Part shown: piece by piece, positions 12,401 to 23,600 of the stretch
Numbering within the stretch: the stretch's first letter is position 1
Layout: every line of letters begins with the position of its first letter
Assembly (NCBI GenBank): GCA_008508345.1
Contig: QNGE01000899.1
Location: 35,747 to 99,746 of the forward strand
Source: Paragonimus westermani
Taxonomy: Eukaryota > Platyhelminthes > Trematoda > Plagiorchiida > Troglotrematidae
DNA length: 64,000 bases
Direction: 5' to 3'
The notes under the pieces: generated by a model
Database searches by the model: none
What the model was told of the DNA's origin: nothing
Seen by the model: the letters and a program-made list of their open reading frames with translations, nothing else
Position numbers and translations under genes: made by a program

Positions 12401-13964
12401 GTGTGACACAAGAACTATGATATGGACCGAATGGGTAACATGTAGAGACGTATTCTTCACTATCCGGTATGGATGAAAGATTGAGGGGCTGTCATCGAAA
12501 TACAAACGTACTATGCGTGTTCGGGCTACTTCAACTACCCCGGCGAGTGCTTCCAAGCTGTCGAAGTCACTTCGCCATCTAGCCACCAGTAGGGAATTAG
12601 ATTAAATAACCACTAACGTTCAGTATGCGAAATACAGAAATTTTCTGTGAACATTATTGTTCGAATCACATGTACGGTTTGAAATGTGTAACACGTAACG
12701 TCACTCAAAGAGGTCGACATGCTACTGTCCGTTCCAGAGACGAGAAATGTCAGTTTGGAAGATTTTTGTGATCGAACGTACTAAGGATAATAACGTCAAA
12801 CTACGACAGCAGTTTGGACAAAATTTGCGCCTAGAGTGCCAAATACAATTACTGCAGTAACAAGATGCACAACAAAATAGTTCTCAATGACTACTTGATC
12901 AATTTTGGTATAAAGATATGGGGGGAGGAATTATACTTTCAAACTAAACGATGCACTTAATTAGGCTACTACATCTATTTAGTGCCGTAATAGATCAAAA
13001 TTGGTATGAATCGCTCAAGGTTCTGCTATAAATATTGTAAAGAAACTACGGAGTGCATTTATGGGATCAAAAGCAGACAAACCGGTAGGTCTTCAAACAA
13101 AGGTGAACTCAAGACAGTTCATCTTGAAGAACGGGAAAAACGTGAAATAGGTTTCTCGAGTCTTCGATAAAGGGTGCACGGCAAATGTGGGATGAACTAG
13201 GAAACACACGATCTCAATAATTTCCGCAAAGTTTTAATCATACTGTATCCAGCCAAATCTACCTATTAGTTGTTTCGAACTCTACTATGGTTGACCTTTC
13301 AGTACTTTTTTTCTTTGAATAAAAAACCTAGGTTACCACTGTGAATTTTGCTGTCTTCACATACCCATAGAAAAGTGTTTCCTTCTGACAAAAATCGATC
13401 AAAAGATTGAGAAACTTACATGAAATGATTTTGTTCGCCTTATCACCACCCCTGATTTCATTGTAAGTGACCTCTCTTGACTGAACTAAATTGCCCAAAA
13501 TGTTAACGACCATACACTAGATTCGGACAAGGTCTATTTGTGCATATCTGTTTTCTTATTTTGACTCCCCAGGGACAAGGTGAATTCCAGCAGGATCACA
13601 CCGTCCGTTCGGTTTCGCTCAGACTAGATTTGTTCATCTATGTTCGCATCAGTTTATTCAACTGAACCAAAAAACAAATCAGGCAGTTTATTTTCTCGTC
13701 TGCGCTCAGTAAGCTGTTGCCAGTAGTAAAAATCAGGGTTTTCTAACTTACTCAATCACAAGTCAAAATAAGATCAAACTGAGTACCTTTCATGCACGAG
13801 GAATCAGATCGTTCAGCTGAATCATGACTGAATTAAGTAGGGAGGTACTTCACCAAGAAATGTCATTTTGAAAGATGCAGATTCCTCTTTTGTGATTTTG
13901 CTTTCTGACAGTTTATTTCTCGTTGCTAATCAGCGGTGTTTAGTTAAGAGCTGTCAGATTTCAG

Positions 13965-14109
13965 GCTATGCTACTCAATTCCCAGTCAGTCTTTGGCGTT
14001 GCTGGTCACGACCCACGCACCCGGCGACTACTACGTCAAAGATCTAAAAGCCAACCTCCACTCCAACGCTGACAGTTTGGCGTTTGTACCGCTTCATCGT
14101 ACGAACCAG
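13965..14109 (+). CDS. Orphan exon-like block, family unknown, within the transporter intron
   Basis: A 145-nt block with an acceptor (ATTTCAG ending at 13964) and a donor (CAG|GTATGC at 14110). One frame is open through all 48 codons after a first base G, so entry would be phase 2 and exit phase 0. Readable stretches include ALLVTTHAPGDYYVKDL and SLAFVPLHRTNQ. The block is clearly richer in G and C, especially at third positions, than the DNA on either side, as in true coding sequence. It cannot be a cassette exon of the surrounding transporter in frame: the transporter's phase-1 entry would hit a stop (TAA) inside the block. It may be an exon of a nested gene, a frame-altering alternative exon, or part of an unrecognised repeat. 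Confidence 0.33.
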
Positions 14110-16779
14110 GTATGCATTCTGTGCGGGTAAACACATTGGTTGACGGGGATGCGCGTCCTAAAGGGCGACCCCGTCTTGGTCAATCTGCTTACAACATACT
14201 CAAAGCAATGTGTGTTCCGGTCTCATTTTACCTTCCTGCATTAACCATGTTGCCCAACAGTGATGATCACTAGCTAAAAATGTCGACAGCTAGCCATATA
14301 TCACGACTACGGGTCAAATTGACCGCAAGCAGCCAAAACACAGTAAGAAGCTCTGTCAGTTTTTATGTTTATTCCTCGTTTTTAACATTGTCGTTGACAA
14401 CACCATTATTTTTTGTGTTAATGTATTAGGGTTGATTTCTGACCTTTTTGCATTTACTGTAGTGGGTACTTATTTCAAAACAGCTTTAAAATATATATGT
14501 ATATAAATTGCACAACCCGAGTGGCTAAATATGTAACGCACCAAAAATCAAAACCTCATTTGACACGTATCAACTCATGCCTAATTTTGATCGTTACCTA
14601 GCAGGAATCGCTCCGAATGGCTGGATAAGAAACCAACCCATCATTCTGTCCATCTGTGTATATATATTAACTAAATCTGTCTATGTTTTAACCTCTCATC
14701 ACGTTCACAAGGCCCTTGCTATGTGAATGAAATCTAGTATTAGATGCACCATGAAACAAAGCCATTTGAAATTGGCTTTAAACTACACCGGACCTTGCAA
14801 TGCACTTCCCAATGTTGATCGAATGACAAAAAATCTGTCAGCTTAGTGAGCTTATTGCGCTACCTATCCACGATTAGGTACTCAACTCAAACCAATTGGT
14901 CCGTTTGACTTGGGATCAATCGCAGTGGAAATATGTTGACCGATTATGTAAGTGCACTGAACCTAAACAAGAGTCACTGACTATAGAGATTACCTGGTGA
15001 GGTGCAAACACTTCAAGAGAAGCGAGAAAAACCGAGAAGCGGAAGTTAGAAAATCATGAACCTATTAAGATTATGAATGAGAAAACGTGTAGCTCTGTAT
15101 GATGAGGAGGTTGCCGTAGATTCAAAAATTGACTGGATTCTCAGAGGGTGGTAAGGTTCATTTATTCATAATTATGGTCAAGTTGTGCTAAATTAGCACA
15201 TTTCCGTAATTTAATAGACCCACTTTGAAAAAACCTAATGTCTTCATGAAAACGGGATTTTTGGTCTCACGCTGGGCTACTCCACGTTGAAACTGATCAC
15301 TCAAAACGCCTCATAGCCACAGCTACTCTCTATGTGAATCGTGTGACTTATTTAGCTGGAAAACCTCACACGTATCTTCTGTACATCCAAAACCAGTAAA
15401 GCCTTTGCAAATTGAATGTGTGAAACTCTAGGCTTACACTCACTTAACCCATTAGGCTCAGTAGTGAGAATAGTTTGTAAACACATGCCTCCTGTACCCT
15501 TCTGAAGTTGTCAGGACAATAAACATCACGAGCAGCCTTGTGAAAATATCTTAATTCAGTGTCTAATTTGCAACACCCAAGATATTCCAAAACTTGCCAG
15601 TCAATTCATAGGCAGTGATTTCTACTGGAGTACTGTGCATCCACGTGTCGAGACCGTGGCTGTTACTGTCAAAATTAAATCCCTAGGGAACAAGTTAGCT
15701 GGAAAGGGTGACAAGATACCATGACGGTAAAATTTGGGTGAAGGCGTCCATCCCTAAATTAAATGGAAAACTAATATATTCCGAGATATTAAGAATTCCA
15801 CAATGGTCTGAACACGTTCTACATTCGGTTACTGGGCAGATAGTAGTACGGGCAATTAAAAGAAATGCATAACCGGAAACGCACACACAGCAAAATATGT
15901 GGGAGACTGAAGCACTGATTAAGCATAGTACTTATTGATGGAGGTTAACAATGAGGTATCTGACGGAGGAGTCCGTCATAAGGTGTGAGTTGTTTATTGC
16001 AGGTGTATTGAACCAGATCAGACAAGAAGATAGCATTAAATATAAATAGACACTTAAGTGAGCTGATAAGTAGCCTAGATCCATCAACAAAAATGCTGCT
16101 GAACCCAGCATGAGAGTAAGTTGATCAGTTTAAGGCAGAATAGCAATGAACGTAATACTCGGTTCCAATCGGGTGAAAAAACCTGACGAACGCTGAGAAC
16201 GAATTGCGGTAGCTGTGGCGACACGTTGAGGAGAGGCATACTCCGACAGAGTGATAAGGTTGAGGTAGACTTGAATTTACGTCACGTCCGTCGACATTAT
16301 GTGTACACGTTTCGCAGTTTCACCTGATTCTAATTATGGTTAAAACTGCGTAAACACTGACAGCACTACTTGGTAGAGCAGGCAAAAGAGATGGTGCTGG
16401 TCCTTTTCATTTGGGTATAACGGAAATCCGCTTTTCCCTGATCCGTGGTTTTGCTAGCTGCTAGGCTAATGTACATGAGGGCACATGTTGAAAGGATAGT
16501 TAGCTTATTATGAGCCAATGGCGCCGAACTGAAAAGTGAGCTGAACATTTTCGGAAGCAGTTCATTTGACTTTAGTTGGGTCATGTAGACAACGGAATCC
16601 GAATGATCAGTTATTGCGTTCCACACAACTCTCCTTCGAAAGCGGAGCTGACCATGGAGTTTAAGTTACTGAAGGGTACCAAAGCTTACTGACTATATCT
16701 GTCTTGTATTTCTCCTTTCAAGGGTGGTGGGGATAGGTTGAAGACAGAATTGACAAAACACTTCCAGGCTGTGTGAGAA

Positions 16780-18090
16780 TCTGGAATGGTATTTCGTGAA
16801 TGATGATTGTTAACAAGTCCGTTTTTAAAATGAAGTCAGTAGTTTGTTTTGGAAATAACGGGGCATCGTTTTAGAGCCTACAATATCAAGGTTACTCAAT
16901 GGTTCTGTAATGCTTCGCATAGTTAAGCCTATGGAAAGTTAGGTAATTGGTGAGCAGGGAGGATTCCGATCCAGTTTGGAGCATCGGCACTCTTACGTAT
17001 AGTCAAAGGTCTTGATTGTGTGCACCTACTAGCTGTCTTCGATCTGACTGCTCGTAGTGATCTGTGGAACCTCATCCTTCACAAAGATGCGACACAGAAA
17101 TAATGAAATCTGTTGTGATCACTGCATGCTCATTCTGGAAGCGACTGTATTGGACGGTCGCCACTTCTAGTGATTCTCGCTAACAGAGTCCTATGTCTCC
17201 CTTCTTGTTCAATGTTGCCATGGACTAAAATCTGAAAGATGAGCTGAAAAAAACACAGTGAACTTGATGTTGGGCCTCTTCCTGACAATAGGTTGACCGA
17301 CGTGGAATCTGCTGATGACACTGCCTTATTTGGACCCCTGACGAAGACATGCAGACCGCACTGAACACGATGAATGATGGGGCTGGTTTATGTGGAACGA
17401 GTTTCGCACCTTCAAATTACAACGTATCGAATCAAGACAGGCACTCCCACTCCTGAGATTGTGACCATCTTCACACAGGTAGATAGCACTGTCTTCTCAA
17501 TCTACAAGTTTGCTGACAAATAACGGTGAGGATAGCAAAGTATATGCCGCCTTTGAAAAACTGCGTCGTCTGTGGCGCCGAAGAACGCCCGATTGTTTTT
17601 GGGAAGAAGGATATATAATGCTTTTGTTCGTTCCGCTTTGTTCTGTGGTTCGAAAACGTGGTCTGTTCGAGATAAAACCGTGAACAGATTTGTTTCGTCT
17701 GACCACCGTTAAATCTACCAATTAGCGCACATCAAATGAACTGATTGCTTGAGCAACACTGCCGTTCACCTGTGCGTATTCCAGAATGCTCGGGATGTGC
17801 GATCAATTGATCGACTAATCGCGCTGTACAGCTTGCGATGGTTGGGTCGCGTACTCCGTATGCCATCTGATCGTTTACCGCATGACTTATTATATGCTGG
17901 GAACACCAACAGTTGGATGGAACTACGTGGTGTTTAAGGAAGAAAGTGGTCACGAATTATGATGACTTTGTTTCTTTAAACAAAGTAGATGAGTGTCGCC
18001 TGTCTAGCTGTGGTCCTCGTAAACACTCAAATCACTGGTTAGAAACCTTACCCGAAATGGGAATACCGTAGTCAATGGTATACCTGCATT
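16780..18090 (+). mobile_element. RTE-like non-LTR retrotransposon (LINE) relic: RT palm, thumb and C-terminal region
   Basis: A decayed reverse-transcriptase ORF read across several frames. Landmarks in order: EQGGFRSSLE at about 16952; FDLTARSDLW at about 17038, matching the conserved (F)-DL-x-AAFD-x-x-x-R-x-x-LW block; SPMSPFLFNVAMD at about 17187, matching the G-x-x-QGCPLSPFLF block; ESADDTALFG at 17305, in which the catalytic Asp pair (17311-17316) survives although the usual Tyr is Ser; GLCGTSFAPSNYNV, matching the GM-x-FAPSKCK segment; LRRLWRRRTP at about 17560; LYSLRWLGRVLRMPSDRLP at about 17824-17880; and RLSSCGPRKHSNHWLETL near 18000-18055, the end of the ORF. Many frameshifts and stops (for example after AMD) make it non-functional. 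It lies in the transporter intron in the same orientation as that gene. The endonuclease domain is not seen, so it is 5' truncated or too diverged upstream. Confidence 0.85.
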
Positions 18091-18370
18091 CCTATCATTT
18101 TCGGTTCTTCCACCTAATCTCTTATTGATTTTTGGTCTTCTTAGCAACGTCATACTTTCCCAGGTTATTTCACGTCGCTGGCGCGATGAGCGGAGGTTCA
18201 AGTCACAGTAATTTCTGGTCAGGATCAAGACATTTGTGGCTGAGTTGATAAGTAATATGGGTTTCAGTTCTGTGGGTCTGGGTGGACATCACCTGGTTAT
18301 CTTAAATGCGGCGTTTATGGTTTCAGTGAAAGATGTCGCATTCTGATATTTTGAAGAATCCTGTTTCAAA

Positions 18371-18462
18371 GTTGACCACCGCTCACATTTGATCGCAGCG
18401 TTCGCATTCAGATAGACNTATCTGAATGCGAACGCTGCGATCAAATGTGAGTGATGGTCAAC
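18371..18462. repeat. Near-perfect inverted repeat (foldback) with a single N at its centre
   Basis: The left arm 18371-18414 and right arm 18419-18462 are reverse complements over 44 bases with two mismatches. The four central bases are GACN, the N being at 18418. Similarity continues weakly outside the arms with a one-base indel (TTTGAAACAGG against TTGAAAATAAAC). The arms contain CGCAGCGTTCGCATTCAGATA and its complement. Such a tight hairpin with an undetermined base at the turn can be a real palindrome that stops polymerase, or an assembly or library foldback artefact. Confidence 0.9.
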
Positions 18463-20279
18463 TTGAAAATAAACCAAATCCCCGACTACTCATCAGTAAT
18501 CCTGTTCTAATTTTCTTTAACAATCTTTGAAGAAAAAATAACCATAACAGTGTTTACAGAGTTAATGTGTCCAGTCTGCTTTCCATCCGTTTGTGTTTTA
18601 TGTGCACATGCTTCCTGTTGACTTTCGAAAGTGAAGGAAGAAATTTCCTCCAGTTCGTTTTCGAACAAGGATAACTCATGTGGCATAGACAAAGAAGTCT
18701 TGATGAGACATCTTTCTAGGAACTATGTGTTTAGAAGCTTGGTTAGCCTGAATGACGCATCTGTGCCAACCTGTTGTGGTTTGCAGCAGATAAGTCACGA
18801 GTCCACCGTTTCCGGTGGTCGGGAAGAAACAACATGAAAAACGGCCTTGACAGTTATAGTTGTGCAAATGATAGTACAGAGCTGCGTTTCTCCCAACAGC
18901 TTTTCAGTTTTGTGAATTTACCTACACATCAAGAGTGGTACCTCAACCCCCTCAAGAACATTTTTATATCACCTCAGTGGTTGAATTGCTTCAAGATTGT
19001 GAAGAATTAGTCTCAGTTGTTGATGGTAATTATAATGGCAATCCAGTGTTCGAATATAGATTGATCCACACCCATTATTGCGTTTTTGAATTAAATGTCG
19101 TAGAGCTGATTTTTTAACTAAAAGCCGAGACCACAAGAATGATGACAAACGGAACTAAACTTGTATGCTCCAAGAGTTTGTCTTAGCGATTAATGTTATG
19201 TTCTCCTCATCATCTTAACAGCATACGATTACAAAATATAATTGTTGTGTCATCTGCAGGCAAGCAAACCGCAACGGATATGGAAACAGTGGTCTAGATA
19301 GGATTGGTAATAACTGATTAGAATTTTAAAACGTTTCTATGTAACGGACGTACGTGGCTTAGTGCCACACCGTTTTTTGCAGAAATGACGGACAAGTACT
19401 CTTTGAATTTAGCATTTTTGCGTACTCACTTAAGAGGTTCACGACCGGACTTTATTAGACTCTGTGGCTTCAGTCGTTTGTACATCAGTCTGCACGTAGC
19501 ATTTGTTAACGTCAGAAATGTGAAGTTTGGAGTTAGGAAAAGTGGAAAAAGATAGTGTCCAATCCCTGCGGTTGTACAGAGTACTAGAATCCAGTGGCAA
19601 ACCTCGCATCTGTCACAACCAAACACTCAAGCTGTTACGGCTGGCCGTTACTATATCAAACTTTATGGCATCCTTGCAACTGCACTCAAAATTGTGAAGT
19701 TATTTTTTGGCAACTGTTGTGGTGTGGGCCACTTTAACCGTTACTTTTACTTTATTCCACTTGGTATGACAGAAACAATAAAAATGATCTACTTGACTTT
19801 TTTAATTTTTCATTACTGTTTCGGTATATTTGAATACCTGAAGATCATACTTGCCATAAGAGGTTGGGACGACATCCACTATTGAAACGCTTGTTCAAGA
19901 ATGATTGAAATGAAGGATGTTCTCGTTTTTACCCTCAAACTTGTGTAATAAGGTTATTCGTATCATTGTTTATACTCGACGGCTTTTGTTTGCGTGATCA
20001 ACAACCCTACTTGTTTTCAACTAATCTATTAAATGATTTCAAGATTTTATGTGAATCACCCGCGTCTGTCTAGCTAGAAAACTACTGTTAGTTTTGATTA
20101 ATGTTAACCATCATGGTCACCACTAACAATGTATTGAAATGCATGTCCACTGTTGATAACTCATCCATCCGGATTCTGCACTAAGCTCAATACCAACAGT
20201 GAAAATAAAACCCAGTCTGTTGACCAAATAATGCTTTTTTCTTTCAATACGTGCGTCAACCACTTGGTACATTCGATAG

Positions 20280-20662
20280 GCATGATCCGTGACGTGACAC
20301 AGGAATATCGACCAGCATTTTTATTCTTGAGCGGGATGCAATTTATCGGGTCGCTGGCTGCTGGTGCGGCTGTTATGAAGATCCGCATGTCAAACCATCG
20401 GTTACCTGATAACAGGACCTCACCCGACGCGCACCATCTTGTAAATGGTTACCAAGGCGTCTCCACTTCAGACATAAGCGAGGCCAGCGTGGACACAGAA
20501 TGCGTCACCGAAGAACATGAAGTAACCTATCAGCCGATTATTGAAGTGAAAATTCACCCCCAGGAATCACTTCAGGTAACCACCTTGGATGTGGACGAGA
20601 CAAGTCATGCGGTCATACAATCTGCACTTCCTGGAAGGTTGAAAAACGAAAAAAAGGCCTAG
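20280..20662 (+). CDS. Monocarboxylate transporter-like (SLC16, MFS) protein, last coding exon
   Basis: Terminal exon of the gene whose previous exon is 4117-4474. It starts with GC, completing the split Gly codon, then MIRDVTQEYRPAFLF. D-x-T-x-x-Y-x-x-AF after the Gly-rich helix is a conserved feature of SLC16 proteins just before helix 12. Helix 12 (about residues 11-32 of this exon) is followed by a cytoplasmic C-terminal tail of about 86 residues. The tail is rich in Ser, Thr, Glu and Asp in its middle (STSDISEASVDTECVTEEHE) and ends in a basic stretch, RLKNEKKA, before TAG at 20660-20662. The tail is low in complexity and poorly conserved in this family. Upstream codons from 20153 stay open by chance but are intron. 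No AATAAA was found in roughly the first 300 bases after the stop, so the polyadenylation site is not located. Confidence 0.9.
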
Positions 20663-23600
20663 CCCCTAACATCAGGTAACCGCTGCAACTTTTGAAAATT
20701 CATTGATAGTCTCAAGTTTGGTGAACACAATGCGCTTAAAATATTCAGTCATAAGTTTATTTTCGTATCTACTGACTATCAAAACTGCTTCAATTCTAGC
20801 GGTTTAGGCAGTTCAACTTCCATGTTACTTGTGACATCCACCGTGCGTCCAACCAGTTATATCGTGAAGGCTAATGGAGGGTGGGTCATGTATTCCGTGC
20901 CTGTTCTTGTACGCTGGTTCACAGTAGACTAGTTCAACTGGAAAATAGTCCATGGATTGCTGCAGCTGCGACCCGGCTAGCAATTGATCTCAACATAACA
21001 ATCTGATCACCGACATACTGTCTGTCGAACCGTTACGTTCATAGGAAAGTAACTCGGGGTTTTCCAAACAGTCCAACATATGTTTAAACGGTCAAAAAGT
21101 TTGCCAGTTTACCGCTTTGGGTGACAGTGAACGATTGTCATCTATGCGTAGTTCCATTCAGCTTCTGGTTCCCCTCAGCCTCTCAAACGAGATACCTCAC
21201 TTGTTCTGGCTCTGTTTCATCAAGTGTACTACTCCTGTGCTCCGCAGGTAAGCTGCACCTTTTCAGACTGAATGGTTGCTCTCAGTTGAGAAAAAGTTAC
21301 TATCTTTGGAGTGAGCAGCCAAGATAACCGCTGGTGTTAGCCTTGAAAACCTAATGATACTAACTAGCACTTCCGGCATGACTATTTTAGCGTCTTATGT
21401 GTCCATAATTATATAGGATCACATCGTTCTAAAAAGCAACAGTGACGGTCAAGAAGTCGATGCTACGCTGCAGATATCATGAGTTGCTATCCGACAGCAT
21501 TGCAATCCTTACATTTTATATGTTAATCGGTTGTCTATGAAATCACCACTTAGACGGTTGGTCCCTAGTTAGTAGTTCTTTTCTGTTTGTTTTACATTAT
21601 TGTCCGACGACGCCAGATTCTGGTAACAGACGCAAAGGTCAAACAGAATTGTGCTCTTCAGTGAATGCTAAGTAGTGCACATAGTCCACCGTTCATTTCG
21701 TGTGTGTGCGTATGCGAGACAGGGAACTTGATCACGTTCCCACGCTACGCACACCAGTACAGCTGCCGCATAGACTTTTGGTGTCACACTGAGTTGTATG
21801 TAATGATGGTAAGCAAGCGAACGCTGTGTTCTCAAGTTACGGTACACTAGGGTATCGAAAATTAGGCTTGTCATCCTTTGCTATCACTTAGTGCATCTAT
21901 AATCATAGTGGAAACATGACGGCCTTAATTACAGCGTCTTTGTCGTTTTGAACTGACGTTAACGCTAAAGGCTCGTTTCATCTGAACACGGTTTCTTCTG
22001 CATTCCCCTCAAGCCCCTGTCAACGAGACCGGAGTCTTATTTCTTTGCTCTTGACCATTACTTCATCCATCCCAACCTGGATTTCTCGACCGTTAATGTT
22101 GTCTGGCCGAACACGGTTACGTCGGTCAAGAAATGAAGCAGTCTAAATTGTGACGCGTATCAACAGCTTATTGCTGCATTTATCCAACGGTGGTTTTAGA
22201 TCGCCAGCTCTGGAATACACATGCTTTACTGTAAAGTTGCACCAACTGTGGTATGTAACCCTATGTGGGTTGGGAAAACTTTCACGAGAGACACGAGTTT
22301 ATTTCGTTTTGCATATGGCGTTATTAAAATCTCCCAACGATTGGTGATCAAAATTTTTATTTCTTTTTCTCATGACTATTCTCTTTTGAGCACCCATGTA
22401 AGTTGGTTGTCAAGAGGAAGTCTTGAGCTGAAAAATGAGTTTTTAACCGTCTTGAGACAGCATAAATCACACATTAGACCAACAGTTTCGCGGTAAAAGT
22501 TTGATGCACATTCTTACTGCTTTCGCTTACATTTTGAGAAAATTAGTCGGTTGGATAATTTACTGTGAGAAGAAATCACTTCGAAGATAAGTGTTATGGT
22601 CTCCACATTTCGAAATATGATCGTAACTTCTGGTTCCTTCTATCAACCAGACAACAAAGAAATACTTTGTCATCCGGAGTTTTCTAAATTTGCAAATATT
22701 AGCCTGAATTATTGATGTGTTGAATAACAGAAACGAATGGATGAAACATGACTAGTGTGCTATATTGTCATAATTATGTTACGAATCAGCTGGACACTTG
22801 CAGACAGTTATCATCAAGTACGGTTTGTGACAACGTTGTAACAACCCCTTTCAGGCTGGATAGATGATTGAACAGTCCTGAATCACTTGATAATATGCTT
22901 GTTACAAGCATAACAAGAAAACTTTGAAGTAAGACGGTATACCACTCGGTTTTGCTGCAGGCAAAGTAGCAATTAGCACACCACTGTGCAGCAGTGTAAC
23001 CGCAATTAAGAAATAAAACAGTGGTTGCGTTCTGTATAGCAGTCATCCTGGCTGCTGTGGAATTCCACAGACGGTGAGTTGGTGCGCTTAGTCCCATCGG
23101 AGGGGGAGAGTTCAGAGTACGGGATGATGAATGGTTGAGCAGCCTATGTAATTTCTCTCACAAATTCCTAAAGGAAATGGCCGAGACCACCGTAATTTAT
23201 ATGCAGTCATCATGAACTACCCTGGCGTAAACTTTTTGCCCACAACACATCTGGACTACACTTTCGCCAACTCACTGCAAAGCTCTGCATATGTGATTCC
23301 CCTCTGCTTATCTGAGGTGGTTTTCTGATATACATCACCGGTTCGATCAGGAATTCAGTTGCGCTCTTGTTATGGGGTTTCGAGTAGTCCTTATCTGATG
23401 TCCATTGGTTTCTAACATGGCATAATTCGCCGCTAACTTCCAAAGCGCCGTTTCATGTCTCCGTTCCTTAGTCTCGGTGACTGTGCCACTAATTTGGGAA
23501 GTGCCATTGAGAATTGCTGAGAATTACTCACTTGTGTACAGCTGCGCTTACTAGTAAAGAGAGGCATCCTCATTACATTGAATGCCTGTAATTTTAAGAT

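Larger units (their letters stand above)
4475..20279 (+). other. 15.8-kb phase-1 intron of the SLC16-like gene
   Basis: Bounded by GTGAGT at 4475-4480 and ATAG at 20276-20279. Both flanking exons are phase 1 and joining them gives an uninterrupted family-consistent protein, so no coding exon is needed between them. The intron contains a tRNA-derived SINE on the minus strand, an RTE-like LINE relic in the same orientation as the gene, a foldback with an ambiguous base, and several exon-like open blocks (8281-8388, 13965-14109) whose phases do not fit the transporter frame. The remaining sequence, including 4475-7960, 8140-13960 and 14110-16780, shows no other feature I recognise. Confidence 0.8.

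Noticed and set aside
20153..20279. Upstream extension of the last transporter exon to an ATG at 20153
   Set aside because: The sequence before 20280 has no transporter likeness, whereas splicing at 20279 gives a phase-perfect, family-consistent junction.
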